Positions 1 through 8,817 of a stretch of 64,000 nt of DNA are shown piece by piece. The stretch's first letter is position 1. Every line of letters begins with the position of its first letter. The notes beneath the pieces are model-generated. The model saw nothing but the letters and a program-made list of their open reading frames with translations, did not search any database and was not told where the DNA came from. The stretch is taken from assembly GCA_963801505.1 (NCBI GenBank), contig CAWDEY010000023.1, positions 1-64,000 of the forward strand, in the 5' to 3' direction. A program made the translations under genes and the position numbers. Source of the DNA: JAOUFP01 sp963801505. GTDB lineage: Bacteria > Nitrospirota > Thermodesulfovibrionia > Thermodesulfovibrionales > UBA6898.

Positions 1-1739
1 GACATAAGGACCGCAAAGATGGCTGTCTGCTGTTTAGTCATGGTGGATGCGGCAGTCAGCGGGGTAGCATATTCAACAGACCCCTCGGCGGATCCGACAA
101 TGGGCAATGAAAACCTGATAATAAACTCAACCTGGGGTCTGGGCAAAGCCGTTGTTGAGGGCCAGGTGGACGCTGATATGTATGTTGTCAGTAAGCAGTC
201 ACCGCCTTTGCTCGCAGATAAAAAAATAGGGAACAAGACTTACATGGTCGCCGGAAAACTGACGGTGGAACAGATTTTGTTAAGCTGTCCGATGAGATGA
301 CCGGGAAAAGCTCGCTTACAGATGAACAGGTTTTGGAGCTTGCCGGGCAGGTGCTCCTCATTGAAAAATACTTCAGGAAGCCCGTTGATGTCGAATGGGC
401 AATTGACAGAAATGGAACGATATTTATTTTACAGGCAAGGCCGCTGAGAGTTATAGCAAAAAATGAAAAACGCATAGCAGAAAAACAGGGAGGGCCGGCA
501 GGACTGAAGCCTTTGAACGCGCTTATGCAAAATAAGGGGACAGTAATTCAAAAAGGCGCCGGCGCCGGCAGGGTTTTTGTTTTGCAAAGGATGGAGGACC
601 TGGAGAATTTTCCTGAAGGGGCTGTCCTGGTTGCGCGAAATGATTCCTCGGAGTTTATCCGGGCCATTCCCTATGCCTCAGCCATTATCACTGATATCGG
701 CACCCCTACAAGCCACATGTCTTCCCTTTGCAGGGAATTCAGGGTGCCTGCCATTGTAAATGCAGGTGACGCTTCAAGAATCCTTAAGCACGGACAGGAA
801 ATAACAGTAGAGGCAGAGGACGAAGGGCATTCGGCAGTGTATGAAGGAATAAACAGGGAAATACTGAAACAGGCTGAGGCAAATTCCGTCAGTATGGACG
901 ATATTTATGAGTTCAGGAAAAAAAGATATATACTCAGATACATTTCTCCGCTTAATCTTATTGATCCGCTGATGGACAATTTCACCCCGGAGGGCTGCAG
1001 GACCATGCACGATATCCTGCGGTTCATCCATGAAAAAGCAGTGGCAGAGCTTGTCAACCGCGCCCGTTATGGAAGCGATATGCTCAAAAGACACGCCGCA
1101 GTAAAATTGAATCTGCCTGTTCCTCTGGGGATCGTGGTAATTGATATCGGAGGCGGCCTGGCCGTTGATGAAAAACCAGGTCGTGCCTCGCTTGATCAGA
1201 TTGCATCAGTACCGCTTCTGGAAATACTCAGGGGAATGACCTACCCCGGAGTTTGGCAGTCTGAGATAACGTCCTTGCGTGTCGGCGACTTTATGTCAAG
1301 CATGATGAACATGCCTGATATAACCTCAGGCACAAACGACCACGTAGTGTACAATATTGCTATTGCGTCAAAAGAGTATGTAAACCTCAGCCTCAGGTTA
1401 GGGTATCATTTCAACATGATTGACTGCTATTGCAGTGAAAATACAAAAAACAATCATATTTATTTCCGTTTTGTCGGAGGAGCTACTGACATTGCAAAGC
1501 GCTCAAGAAGGGTACAGCTTATAGCAGACATACTGAAGGAATTCGGGTTCAATATCAATATCAAAGGCGACCTTATTATTGGCAGGCTTGCCAATGTCCA
1601 AAAGAGTGATATGGAGCATGTGCTTAACCAGCTGGGAAGACTCATCGGCTATACCAGGCAGCTCGACGCGCTGCTTCACGATGATACAAAGATAGAAACA
1701 TATGCCAGGAATTTTCTGGAAGGAAAATATGGCGGTTAA
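1..1739 (+). CDS. PEP/pyruvate-binding phosphotransferase (PpsA/PPDK-like), 5' partial, one frameshift
   Basis: The gene enters from before the window. The first ~95 residues are the end of a PPDK-type ATP-grasp domain (GVAYSTDP, then STWGLGKAVVEG). The frame changes around 260-285, after which the domain finishes with VEWAIDRNGTIFILQARPL. A swivelling phosphohistidine domain follows (GTPTSHMSSLCREF, His near 715), which normally carries phosphate between ATP and pyruvate/PEP. The last ~280 residues, from about 890, do not resemble the PEP-utilising TIM barrel of PEP synthase and are unrecognised, so the substrate is uncertain. The single frame change is probably a base-call error, since both halves keep family-like sequence. 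Confidence 0.8.
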
Positions 1740-2136
1740 ACAGGGCAGCAATATTTTATAGCGGGAGTTCTGGCATTCTGCTACTACTAAGTACTCCGCG
1801 AAGCATGAGCAGACAACATTGAAGACTCCCTCCGGCAAGACCACGGGGAATATCGCTCGCTATCCATTTAACATGCCCGTAGTACTTTGGCATACTCTCT
1901 CTCCCAGGCAAGATTTTCAGGCTTTGATGGCTGCCTGATACACCTCCAATTAAACGCGTTTCAAAAATATGAAACTCTGAAGAATACTGGCAGTACTATG
2001 TTGCAGAAAAACAATCGTAAGGCATTGTCTTTATCGGAATGTTTTAATCGGTGGAGGGGTACCAAATTATAACGGGGTACAAGACAATCATTTATTGAGA
2101 AACGTTATACAACCGGAAGTATAATTTTTATAGTCA
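1740..2136. other. Intergenic region carrying a bipartite short repeat
   Basis: I see no convincing gene. Bases 1835-1851 (gcaagaccacggggaat), followed by tcgctcgct and catttaa, closely match 31929-31945 plus 31973-31988 in another intergenic region. This suggests a dispersed extragenic repeat. The 61-codon ORF at 1887 has no family resemblance or ribosome site. Confidence 0.4.
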
Positions 2137-3660
2137 TCAATTACACTTGATGTTTCTCATATCTCTCATGTCCAATACTATGGTGTCCTCTCTTCCAGAT
2201 GGGATATTCCCTTCTTGGCATCTATCCAAAAGGCCGGCCTGTAATGGGTCGAATAATGGGTTCCACTCTTTAAAGACGGCATAAACCATAGCTTGAGCAG
2301 CGCCATTGCTTGTGCTTGAGGTTAAAACTCCAAATTCGTCATAGCGAAGTCCTGGGGCAATATGGTCCCGCCAAGAGGACATTACAAGACATATTCGTTT
2401 GATATGCGAAGAATCGTATTCTGACAGACGATCACGAATAAATTGTAGTTCTGCGAGTTGGGGACAAACGAAATAGACATGCACGTTATGTGATGCGCTG
2501 ATACCACATGCTATAGCCCCGACTACTAATATGCTGCTGAATAGTGTTTCTCGCAGTCGGTCTCCCAAAAATTGTGTGTATCCTCTCAATGCAATAACTG
2601 CATATAACGCGACCAGAGAGCCTAACGCAACCAAAGAGCGATAGGCTGGCCAGCTCTCAGCGATAATAAGATTCGGCAGATAGGAAAGGGGAATCAAACT
2701 TAGAAAAATCATAATAAGAAACAACCTTTTAAGCACTCGCCCTCTAACCGACAAAAAAAGGCCAGTTAAAATAATAAAACCACATCCGTACGTGAAGTAC
2801 CGAAGTGGAAAAAGCTGATGGAGATTTAAAGAGTTTGTGAGTGGTTCTTTCAAAAACCACACGATCTTTTCCAAAACGTTATTTGCAAGACGTGAACGGT
2901 CGGTAGCGGGCGGGACTGGAGATAGGTATTGCATAAACTTAAGTTGTGCGAAAGCGACACCAAGCCCTGAAAGTAGTATCGAGAGATGCCAGAGAAGACG
3001 CCTCACGAATCCGCCGGCGGCAGTATTCTCAGCCAGCAGAAATATAACAATGGCTACACAAGAATAGAGTGCAGTCGGCTGATAAATCATCGCCGCTCCT
3101 GCCGTCAGGACAATTGCCCCAACGACATTAAACAATTTGCGGGAATCCCATAATTTTTTGTATCCCTTTTCTGCAAGAGATGCCGACATGAGTGAGGCAC
3201 AAATCGCAAGAGGATAGAAAGCTGCTACAGCCCATGCAGCAAAAACCTGAAATGACGGAAGTGTGCATATAATAAATGCGGTGGAGGCTGCGGACAGCCT
3301 TTTCCAGCCAAGCTTTAATAACATGTCATTCAGCAGACAGGCCACCAGCGCGATCCCCGATATACCTATGAGCCTGACATAACGTAAATCTCCAATTTTG
3401 TGAGAAAGAGAAAAGGCACCCTGCAGGAGATAAAAGTCCAGGGGTCTTCCAAAGATGATCATCGACGGATCAACCAATCCCCCAGTCAGCGACGCAGTAT
3501 AAAAGAACACATAGTCATCCGAAAAAGCATATGGCTTGACGAGAACTTCCCAATAGCAGCATATAACACTTACAAAGAGAAGTAGGAGTATGAACCTCCT
3601 ATAATTATCCTCCTTTAAAAGGATTCGTATACTTTTTTGCATGTCTAGCGAATCTGTCAA
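2137..3660 (-). CDS. Polytopic membrane protein, possible GT-C/GtrII-like glycosyltransferase
   Basis: This 507-residue protein has about ten hydrophobic segments and a short soluble C-terminal tail. After the first membrane segment comes SDDY (residues 47-50), the acidic pair on the first extracytoplasmic loop that is typical of GT-C glycosyltransferases using lipid-phosphate sugars. The overall layout recalls GtrII-type glucosyltransferases that modify O-antigen. That assignment rests on topology and this motif only. The gene stands alone between two gene-poor stretches and looks more AT-rich than its neighbours, so recent acquisition is possible. A plain uncharacterised membrane protein is the alternative. 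Confidence 0.55.
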   Translation of the reverse strand: MTDSLDMQKSIRILLKEDNYRRFILLLLFVSVICCYWEVLVKPYAFSDDYVFFYTASLTGGLVDPSMIIFGRPLDFYLLQGAFSLSHKIGDLRYVRLIGISGIALVACLLNDMLLKLGWKRLSAASTAFIICTLPSFQVFAAWAVAAFYPLAICASLMSASLAEKGYKKLWDSRKLFNVVGAIVLTAGAAMIYQPTALYSCVAIVIFLLAENTAAGGFVRRLLWHLSILLSGLGVAFAQLKFMQYLSPVPPATDRSRLANNVLEKIVWFLKEPLTNSLNLHQLFPLRYFTYGCGFIILTGLFLSVRGRVLKRLFLIMIFLSLIPLSYLPNLIIAESWPAYRSLVALGSLVALYAVIALRGYTQFLGDRLRETLFSSILVVGAIACGISASHNVHVYFVCPQLAELQFIRDRLSEYDSSHIKRICLVMSSWRDHIAPGLRYDEFGVLTSSTSNGAAQAMVYAVFKEWNPLFDPLQAGLLDRCQEGNIPSGREDTIVLDMRDMRNIKCN

Positions 3661-3880
3661 TATAAGATTTCCCGTGCGTTGATCTATTTCCCCAAGTTGG
3701 TCGATTCATAGTTTAAATAACTTAAAGGGCAATATAGTACTTATAAAATATGGTTGCGAACCAAACAAGAGCTAACCCAATAAGCGAGTAAATTATGTAA
3801 CAAAGCAGCGGCGAAAGCAAGTGCGTCTTGGGTGGTACAAGGGGAAACCAACTTAACGCATAAACTTTTAACAGCGAGAA

Positions 3881-4066
3881 TTATTCCTCCTGAGAAAATT
3901 CGCCTTTTTCAAAGCAGTTGGCGGGGCAGCCGCGGCAGGTGCCGGCAAGATACGAAAGGTCTTTCTTCTTCTCAGGGACTGTGCAGTTAAGGACATGTTC
4001 TTTAGCTTCGCCGGTAAAACGCTGCAGAAGATTGAAGGTTTTCCCGCAACGCGGACACTTTTTCAT
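3881..4066 (-). CDS. Small zinc-ribbon protein
   Basis: This 61-residue protein opens with CPRCGKTF, has a lone Cys near residue 28, and ends with CRGCPANC. The spaced Cys pairs would bind one or two zinc ions. It resembles the many short zinc-ribbon proteins of unknown role in anaerobic bacteria. It sits alone on the minus strand, with the rhomboid gene upstream on the same strand about 140 bp away. No function can be given. Confidence 0.6.
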   Translation of the reverse strand: MKKCPRCGKTFNLLQRFTGEAKEHVLNCTVPEKKKDLSYLAGTCRGCPANCFEKGEFSQEE

Positions 4067-4209
4067 AATTCACCTCGTTATCTATTCTTTTACTTTTATT
4101 CTACCATGGACAGGATAAGTGACTGTGGCAAAACAGCAATGAGTAGCAAAACAGAATCAGCAGAAAGAAACTCCTAAGCGAGCAGTAATCAGCTCTCACG
4201 TTATCTCCC

Positions 4210-5016
4210 CTACTCTTTTCTTTCAAGCTCCTCAAATTTCCTGCTCAATTCATTGAATCGGGCATGTTCTTCGGGGCTGAGGGACTCGACACCGTCCCTT
4301 CCGGCCTTATCAAGGATCTCGTCGATCTCCTTACGGAGTTTCCGTTTTTCCTTATCGCGGTCCCAGACCACCTTGAGACGCCTTTCACGTTTTTTTTCGG
4401 ACTGCCATCTGGAAACAGACCTTTGCCAGTCCGCCCACTTCATATAGACCAGCCCGAATAACATGCCGCCAAGATGGGCAAAATGGGCGATGCCGCTCTG
4501 TGACGCACTCATAGCGGTCAAAAATTCAAGTGCGCCGATGCCAATAACAAAATACTTTGCCTTGACCGGGAAGATGCCCCAGATGTAAATAAGCTGTTCA
4601 GGAAAGAGTATACCGAAAGCCATCAAAAGACCATAAATCGCCCCGGAAGCGCCGATTGTCGGGATGAGGCTGCCGGGGGTCACCACGGCATTCAGCAGTC
4701 CCGCTCCTATGCCGCAGATAAAATAAAATTTAAGGAACCTTCGCGGCCCCCAGGTTGCTTCGAGTGTCGAACCGAACATCCAGAGGACCAGCATATTGAA
4801 GAAGACATGAAATACTCCTCCGTGTAGGAACATATAGGTGACCGGCTGCCAGAGATAGCCCCGCCAAAAAAGTGCTGGTACCAGACCAAGGAGGACAGAC
4901 CACTGCGGACGCAGCAGCAGCTGGATGAAAAATATGCCGGAGTTGATGATGACCAGATATTTGACCACAGGGGTTATGCGCGGAAAAAACCCCTCATATC
5001 TATCGTAATAGCCCAT
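4210..5016 (-). CDS. Rhomboid-family intramembrane serine protease
   Basis: This 268-residue integral membrane protein has the complete rhomboid signature. HGGVFHVFFN (His65, His70, Asn74) lies in the second helix, the catalytic serine is in GASGAIYG (Ser124), and the general-base His181 is in AHLGGMLFG. Rhomboids cleave single-span membrane proteins within the bilayer. After the six-helix core comes a charged, probably coiled-coil tail of about 65 residues (residues ~200-268) rich in Lys, Arg and Glu, facing the cytoplasm or periplasm. The start at MGYYDRYEGF fits the usual short N-terminus. The substrate cannot be told; the C25 surface protein in this window is not an obvious one. Confidence 0.92.
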   Translation of the reverse strand: MGYYDRYEGFFPRITPVVKYLVIINSGIFFIQLLLRPQWSVLLGLVPALFWRGYLWQPVTYMFLHGGVFHVFFNMLVLWMFGSTLEATWGPRRFLKFYFICGIGAGLLNAVVTPGSLIPTIGASGAIYGLLMAFGILFPEQLIYIWGIFPVKAKYFVIGIGALEFLTAMSASQSGIAHFAHLGGMLFGLVYMKWADWQRSVSRWQSEKKRERRLKVVWDRDKEKRKLRKEIDEILDKAGRDGVESLSPEEHARFNELSRKFEELERKE

Positions 5017-5089
5017 GTATACACCTTTCAGTTTGCAGATTGTCTATTATTTATTTTACATGAAAAAACCAAATAAGCTGATCGTCCTC

Positions 5090-5641
5090 TTACGCCAGTG
5101 CTTCCTTCGGCACAAGGTTTGCCGGAATTTCGATATGTACCAGGATATCTGGTTTGATTCTGATGGCGCCAAAAAGGGCGCTGAAGGGCTTAATACCAAA
5201 ATCCGGCAGGTGCAGGCTGACATCAACGACGTGCTGACTCTCGTTTTCTTTCCTGACAACAAAGGATAGTTCCCGCGTAAGACCACGCAGAACAAGCTCG
5301 CCTGCAACAAAATAGTCCGCCTCCTGACTTTTGACCGAGGAAGAAAGCAGGAGAATCTCAGGGTAGGTTTCTGTTTGCAGTACTTCTCTGATGATATTTT
5401 TGTCTATGTCCTCCCGGTCCCTGAGACTTAGTATATCGGGCCTCTCCCTGCCATTTACCATGGCGCAATCAACGCGCAATGATCGGGTATCGAAACAGGC
5501 GCTGATGAAATGGTCCGCACCTCCCAGGTCGATGAAAAACGAGGTAACATTAATACGCAGATCATGCGCCAGACCGGACAGCAGGCCCTCTTTGTAGGTG
5601 AATATCTGACATACTGCTGTAGACTGGTCAACTCTTTGCAT
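5090..5641 (-). CDS. YceI-like domain protein
   Basis: This 183-residue protein opens with a beta strand followed by GLAHDLRI, the hallmark early motif of YceI-like lipocalin-type barrels. It continues through the usual order of strands, including a helix with DKNIIREVLQTETYPEI and then GELVLRGLTREL and a closing PFSALFGAIRIKPD. YceI proteins bind isoprenoid or amphiphilic ligands, usually in the periplasm. Here there is no clear signal peptide, so it may be cytoplasmic. It is divergent from the DUF2127 gene on the other strand. Confidence 0.75.
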   Translation of the reverse strand: MQRVDQSTAVCQIFTYKEGLLSGLAHDLRINVTSFFIDLGGADHFISACFDTRSLRVDCAMVNGRERPDILSLRDREDIDKNIIREVLQTETYPEILLLSSSVKSQEADYFVAGELVLRGLTRELSFVVRKENESQHVVDVSLHLPDFGIKPFSALFGAIRIKPDILVHIEIPANLVPKEALA

Positions 5642-5805
5642 TATATATCTCCCGCAGACAATATGTATTCATTATATCTTATGAAACAAAAAGAGGGACA
5701 TATAGTCAGCTCTTCACAAAACAATAGCAATGGTGTAGATTACTAATTGAATCCGGTAATTACAATATATATTTGCAGCAAACGCAGTTCAATGTTGGGA
5801 GATAT

Positions 5806-6297
5806 ATGGTCAGCATTAGGAGAAAAGGACATGCTGTAAGAGGTATTCACATCGTTTCCTTTTTTGAAGGTGTAAAAGGATTGCTGGTCCTGCTTGTTGG
5901 CTTTGGATTGCTTGAGTTTATTCACAGGGACCTTCATCTGGCTGCAGAGCAGCTTGTCAGAGAATTTCATTTAAATCCAGCCAGACACTATCCCCGCATT
6001 TTCATTGATGCGATCAATCACCTCACTGACAGGCAGCTTCTGACAATGGCCTTTGCAGCCCTGCTGTACTCGGCAGTCCGCTTTGTCGAAGCGATTGGCC
6101 TATGGCTGCAAAAGCAGTGGGCTGAATGGTTCGGCCTCCTTTCAGGCGGCTTATACATTCCTTTTGAACTATTAGAGATAACGCGTGGAATAACCTGGTC
6201 TAAAGTTACTGTATTGATCGTAAACGCGGGTGTCGTAGTATATCTTGCCTATATATTGTACCAAGCAAGGCAAAAACACAAACACGATATAAGATAA
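5806..6297 (+). CDS. DUF2127 membrane protein
   Basis: This protein of about 163 residues has a hydrophobic segment after VRGIHIVSFFEGVKG, a hydrophilic loop of ~50 residues, then ALLYSAVRFVEAIGLWLQKQWAEWFG and two more membrane segments. The phrase R-x-VEAIGLW...WAEW is typical of DUF2127. I chose the ATG at 5806, preceded by gttggga, over the in-frame ATG at 5773, which lies upstream of any ribosome site. Function is unknown; family members are small inner-membrane proteins often found singly. Confidence 0.75.
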   Translation: MVSIRRKGHAVRGIHIVSFFEGVKGLLVLLVGFGLLEFIHRDLHLAAEQLVREFHLNPARHYPRIFIDAINHLTDRQLLTMAFAALLYSAVRFVEAIGLWLQKQWAEWFGLLSGGLYIPFELLEITRGITWSKVTVLIVNAGVVVYLAYILYQARQKHKHDIR

Positions 6298-6406
6298 TTA
6301 TCTGCAGGCAATAAAGTCTCGCGGCAACCCGCTTCCCTATCTCCTTCTGATCGCGCAAAGTACGCAAAGAAAAACTGAGCTAGAGACAATAAAGAAAGTT
6401 ATTTCG

Positions 6407-8758
6407 CTATTGAAGTTCCAGTGCCCTTTTTTTAGCCTGGGCATTTTTCGGGTCTATTTCCAGCGCGACGCGGTACTGTTCAAGGGCCTTGGCCTTCAGG
6501 TCCTCTTTTTCATAGGCCTGAGCAAGACCCAGCCTGACCCGGAGGTCGCGGGGGAAAAATCCTGCTGCTTTTTCCATAACAGATGCTGCGTTAGTAAAAA
6601 GCTGTTTTCTCATATAAAAATTATAGACAGTATGAAAGCTACCTGCAGAGCGCTCTTTCGTACTGACAGCATAGGAGAGGGCTGTCATGTAAGCGTCTGA
6701 TGCCATTTTATCATTTCCGGTTTTCTCAAGATAATTTGCGAAGATCATATAAGAATCAGTCAGCTCCGGCATCGCAGCCCTGATTTCTTCGTCAGTAAGT
6801 CCGAAAAGGACCATCGCTGTTATATATTCACTCGTCTTTGCCGGCTCCAGGGATATGGCTTTTTTGAAAATATCAATACTTTCACCCTTCCGCCCCTGTT
6901 CTGCCAGCCATCCGGCATACAGCCTGTATGCGTCTGGATTTGTCCTGTCCCGGATTGTGCCTGATCTAAGAAGGGCATCAGCGTTCTTTCCTCCACCCTG
7001 TTTTCCGAGAAAAAGACCAAGACCCTGAAGGTAGACGCTGTTAGCGGGATCAAGTCTGAGAGCTGCTTTAAATTCCCTGAGGGCCTCCGGAGCATCCGAG
7101 GAAAATGCCTTTGCAAACGCCCTTATATAATGGTATTGCGGTTCGAGAGGATCAAAAAATGAGGCCCTGCCGAGGGTATCGCTGACTGAGAGAAGACTCT
7201 CAGTACTTGACTTGCTGCCAAGAGGAATTCTCCGGATTTCAGAATACAAAAATGTGCCTGCGAGACGGCCGCCATAAAAGGCAATACAGAGGACAAGCAC
7301 CGTAAATGAGAACACAAATGCAAGACGTTTTCGAGGAAAACTATGTTCAGCCCGGAGAAGTGTGCCGTTAATTCCTTCACGGACTTTCGTATGAGATGCA
7401 GAGACAGCCATACCCAGAAGCACGAACATAAACAGGCCGTTTGCGCCGATCTGAAGGTTGAAATCCGTAATGCTATGAAGGAGTATGGAGAAAATTCCGG
7501 TTATGACGCCCGAGTACAGAAAAAGAGAATAAGGTTCTTTTCTGCTTTGAAAGACATGATATGATCTTAGGAGTACCGCTGCAAAAAACCAGAGGAGCAG
7601 CAGCCCTGAGACCACTCCCCCATTTGTAAAGAGTTCTATATAATCATTGTGTGCGTGATCAGCGGTTCCCTCAGTGCCTATTGTCCTGTAGGAGGGATAT
7701 ATGTTGATATAACTCCCAAAGCCGGTGCCGGTCATCGGAAAATCCCTGATAATGTTCAGGCTGTCTTTCCATATGTCCAGTCTGAGTTCAGATATCTCGC
7801 TCTGGGCGTTTCTGATATTATTGAACCGCTCAAATATAGGTTTCCATCCGAACCATCCTACCGTATATAGAATCACAATAATTGTCGATGCAAAGAGCAG
7901 GCCTTTTCTGCTCTGCCAGGACCTTCTCCTGAGCAGAAATCCAAATAAAACAAGAGACATGACGAGTCCTGCAATACCTCCCCTTGAAAGGCTGAGAAAA
8001 ACAGATGTTGCTGTGAGGACCGCTGAAAAGCCCAGGAGCATTGATTTATTGGATTGCGGATGGCTGAATAAGCCGAGAAGTCTTTTTCTGAAAGAGGTGT
8101 GTTCCATTTTGGGTATGTAATAGAGGAAAAGACTCAGGGTCAGAGGGAATATCATTTCCATCAGCCCTGCATAATGGTTGCGGTTAACATACGGACCGAA
8201 GAGACTTCCCCCCAGTGTCAGTTCCCGAAGCCAGTAGATCCGGTTGTTTGGCAGGAGATGCTGGATTATCGCAAAAAAAGCAAGAAAAGTTCCGAAAGCA
8301 ATGATGACAGTGACAGTCCTCTTTAGGAGCTTGCCCCGGGCAAGCAACTGTATTGCAAGGATATATATGCCTGCGTAGGATGCGAACCTGAAAAACTCAG
8401 ACAGGGCCGCCTTTTTGTTTATCGCGAGGGAGACCCATTGCCCGGGCTCTGCAATCCAGACTGTGTCCCTGTAAAAAACGTAACTCCCTGGAGAAAGAAC
8501 ACTGATAATTTCAGGCGGCAGCGGCATAAGCTGGAAACAGATGTATGCAAGCAGCAACATAAGCGGGACAATACCCGGGACCTCATAAAAGCGGGCTTCT
8601 TTATTACGCAGGTGTTCAATAAGCATGACGCTGATTGCTGTAAACGTAGAGAACTCCATGATAAACAGGGACCAGGGTTCGACCGTTCCGAAGGCCAGAG
8701 GGGAGAAGATAATTGTAAAAAGAAACAGCTTATACGGAAGTCCGGACACGGTCGTCAA
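6407..8758 (-). CDS. O-antigen ligase/polymerase-family membrane protein with C-terminal TPR repeats
   Basis: This 783-residue protein has an N-terminal half of about 12 membrane helices including a Wzy_C-type region (GTGFGSYINIYPSYRT, then the large periplasmic loop with HAHNDYIELFTNGG). The C-terminal ~250 residues form tetratricopeptide repeats (LRLDPANSVYLQGLG, AISLEPAKTSEYI, ALEIDPKNAQAKK). Such proteins polymerise or ligate undecaprenyl-linked polysaccharide at the outer face of the inner membrane, and the TPR part probably recruits partners. It is the last gene of the minus-strand polysaccharide operon, 59 bp after the tyrosine autokinase. No strong terminator is visible after it. Confidence 0.85.
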   Translation of the reverse strand: MTTVSGLPYKLFLFTIIFSPLAFGTVEPWSLFIMEFSTFTAISVMLIEHLRNKEARFYEVPGIVPLMLLLAYICFQLMPLPPEIISVLSPGSYVFYRDTVWIAEPGQWVSLAINKKAALSEFFRFASYAGIYILAIQLLARGKLLKRTVTVIIAFGTFLAFFAIIQHLLPNNRIYWLRELTLGGSLFGPYVNRNHYAGLMEMIFPLTLSLFLYYIPKMEHTSFRKRLLGLFSHPQSNKSMLLGFSAVLTATSVFLSLSRGGIAGLVMSLVLFGFLLRRRSWQSRKGLLFASTIIVILYTVGWFGWKPIFERFNNIRNAQSEISELRLDIWKDSLNIIRDFPMTGTGFGSYINIYPSYRTIGTEGTADHAHNDYIELFTNGGVVSGLLLLWFFAAVLLRSYHVFQSRKEPYSLFLYSGVITGIFSILLHSITDFNLQIGANGLFMFVLLGMAVSASHTKVREGINGTLLRAEHSFPRKRLAFVFSFTVLVLCIAFYGGRLAGTFLYSEIRRIPLGSKSSTESLLSVSDTLGRASFFDPLEPQYHYIRAFAKAFSSDAPEALREFKAALRLDPANSVYLQGLGLFLGKQGGGKNADALLRSGTIRDRTNPDAYRLYAGWLAEQGRKGESIDIFKKAISLEPAKTSEYITAMVLFGLTDEEIRAAMPELTDSYMIFANYLEKTGNDKMASDAYMTALSYAVSTKERSAGSFHTVYNFYMRKQLFTNAASVMEKAAGFFPRDLRVRLGLAQAYEKEDLKAKALEQYRVALEIDPKNAQAKKRALELQ

Positions 8759-8817
8759 GTCCCTTTCCAGGCCTAAGATACTGAAAAAATCTGCCGAAAC
8801 AGTCCCTCAGACCCATC

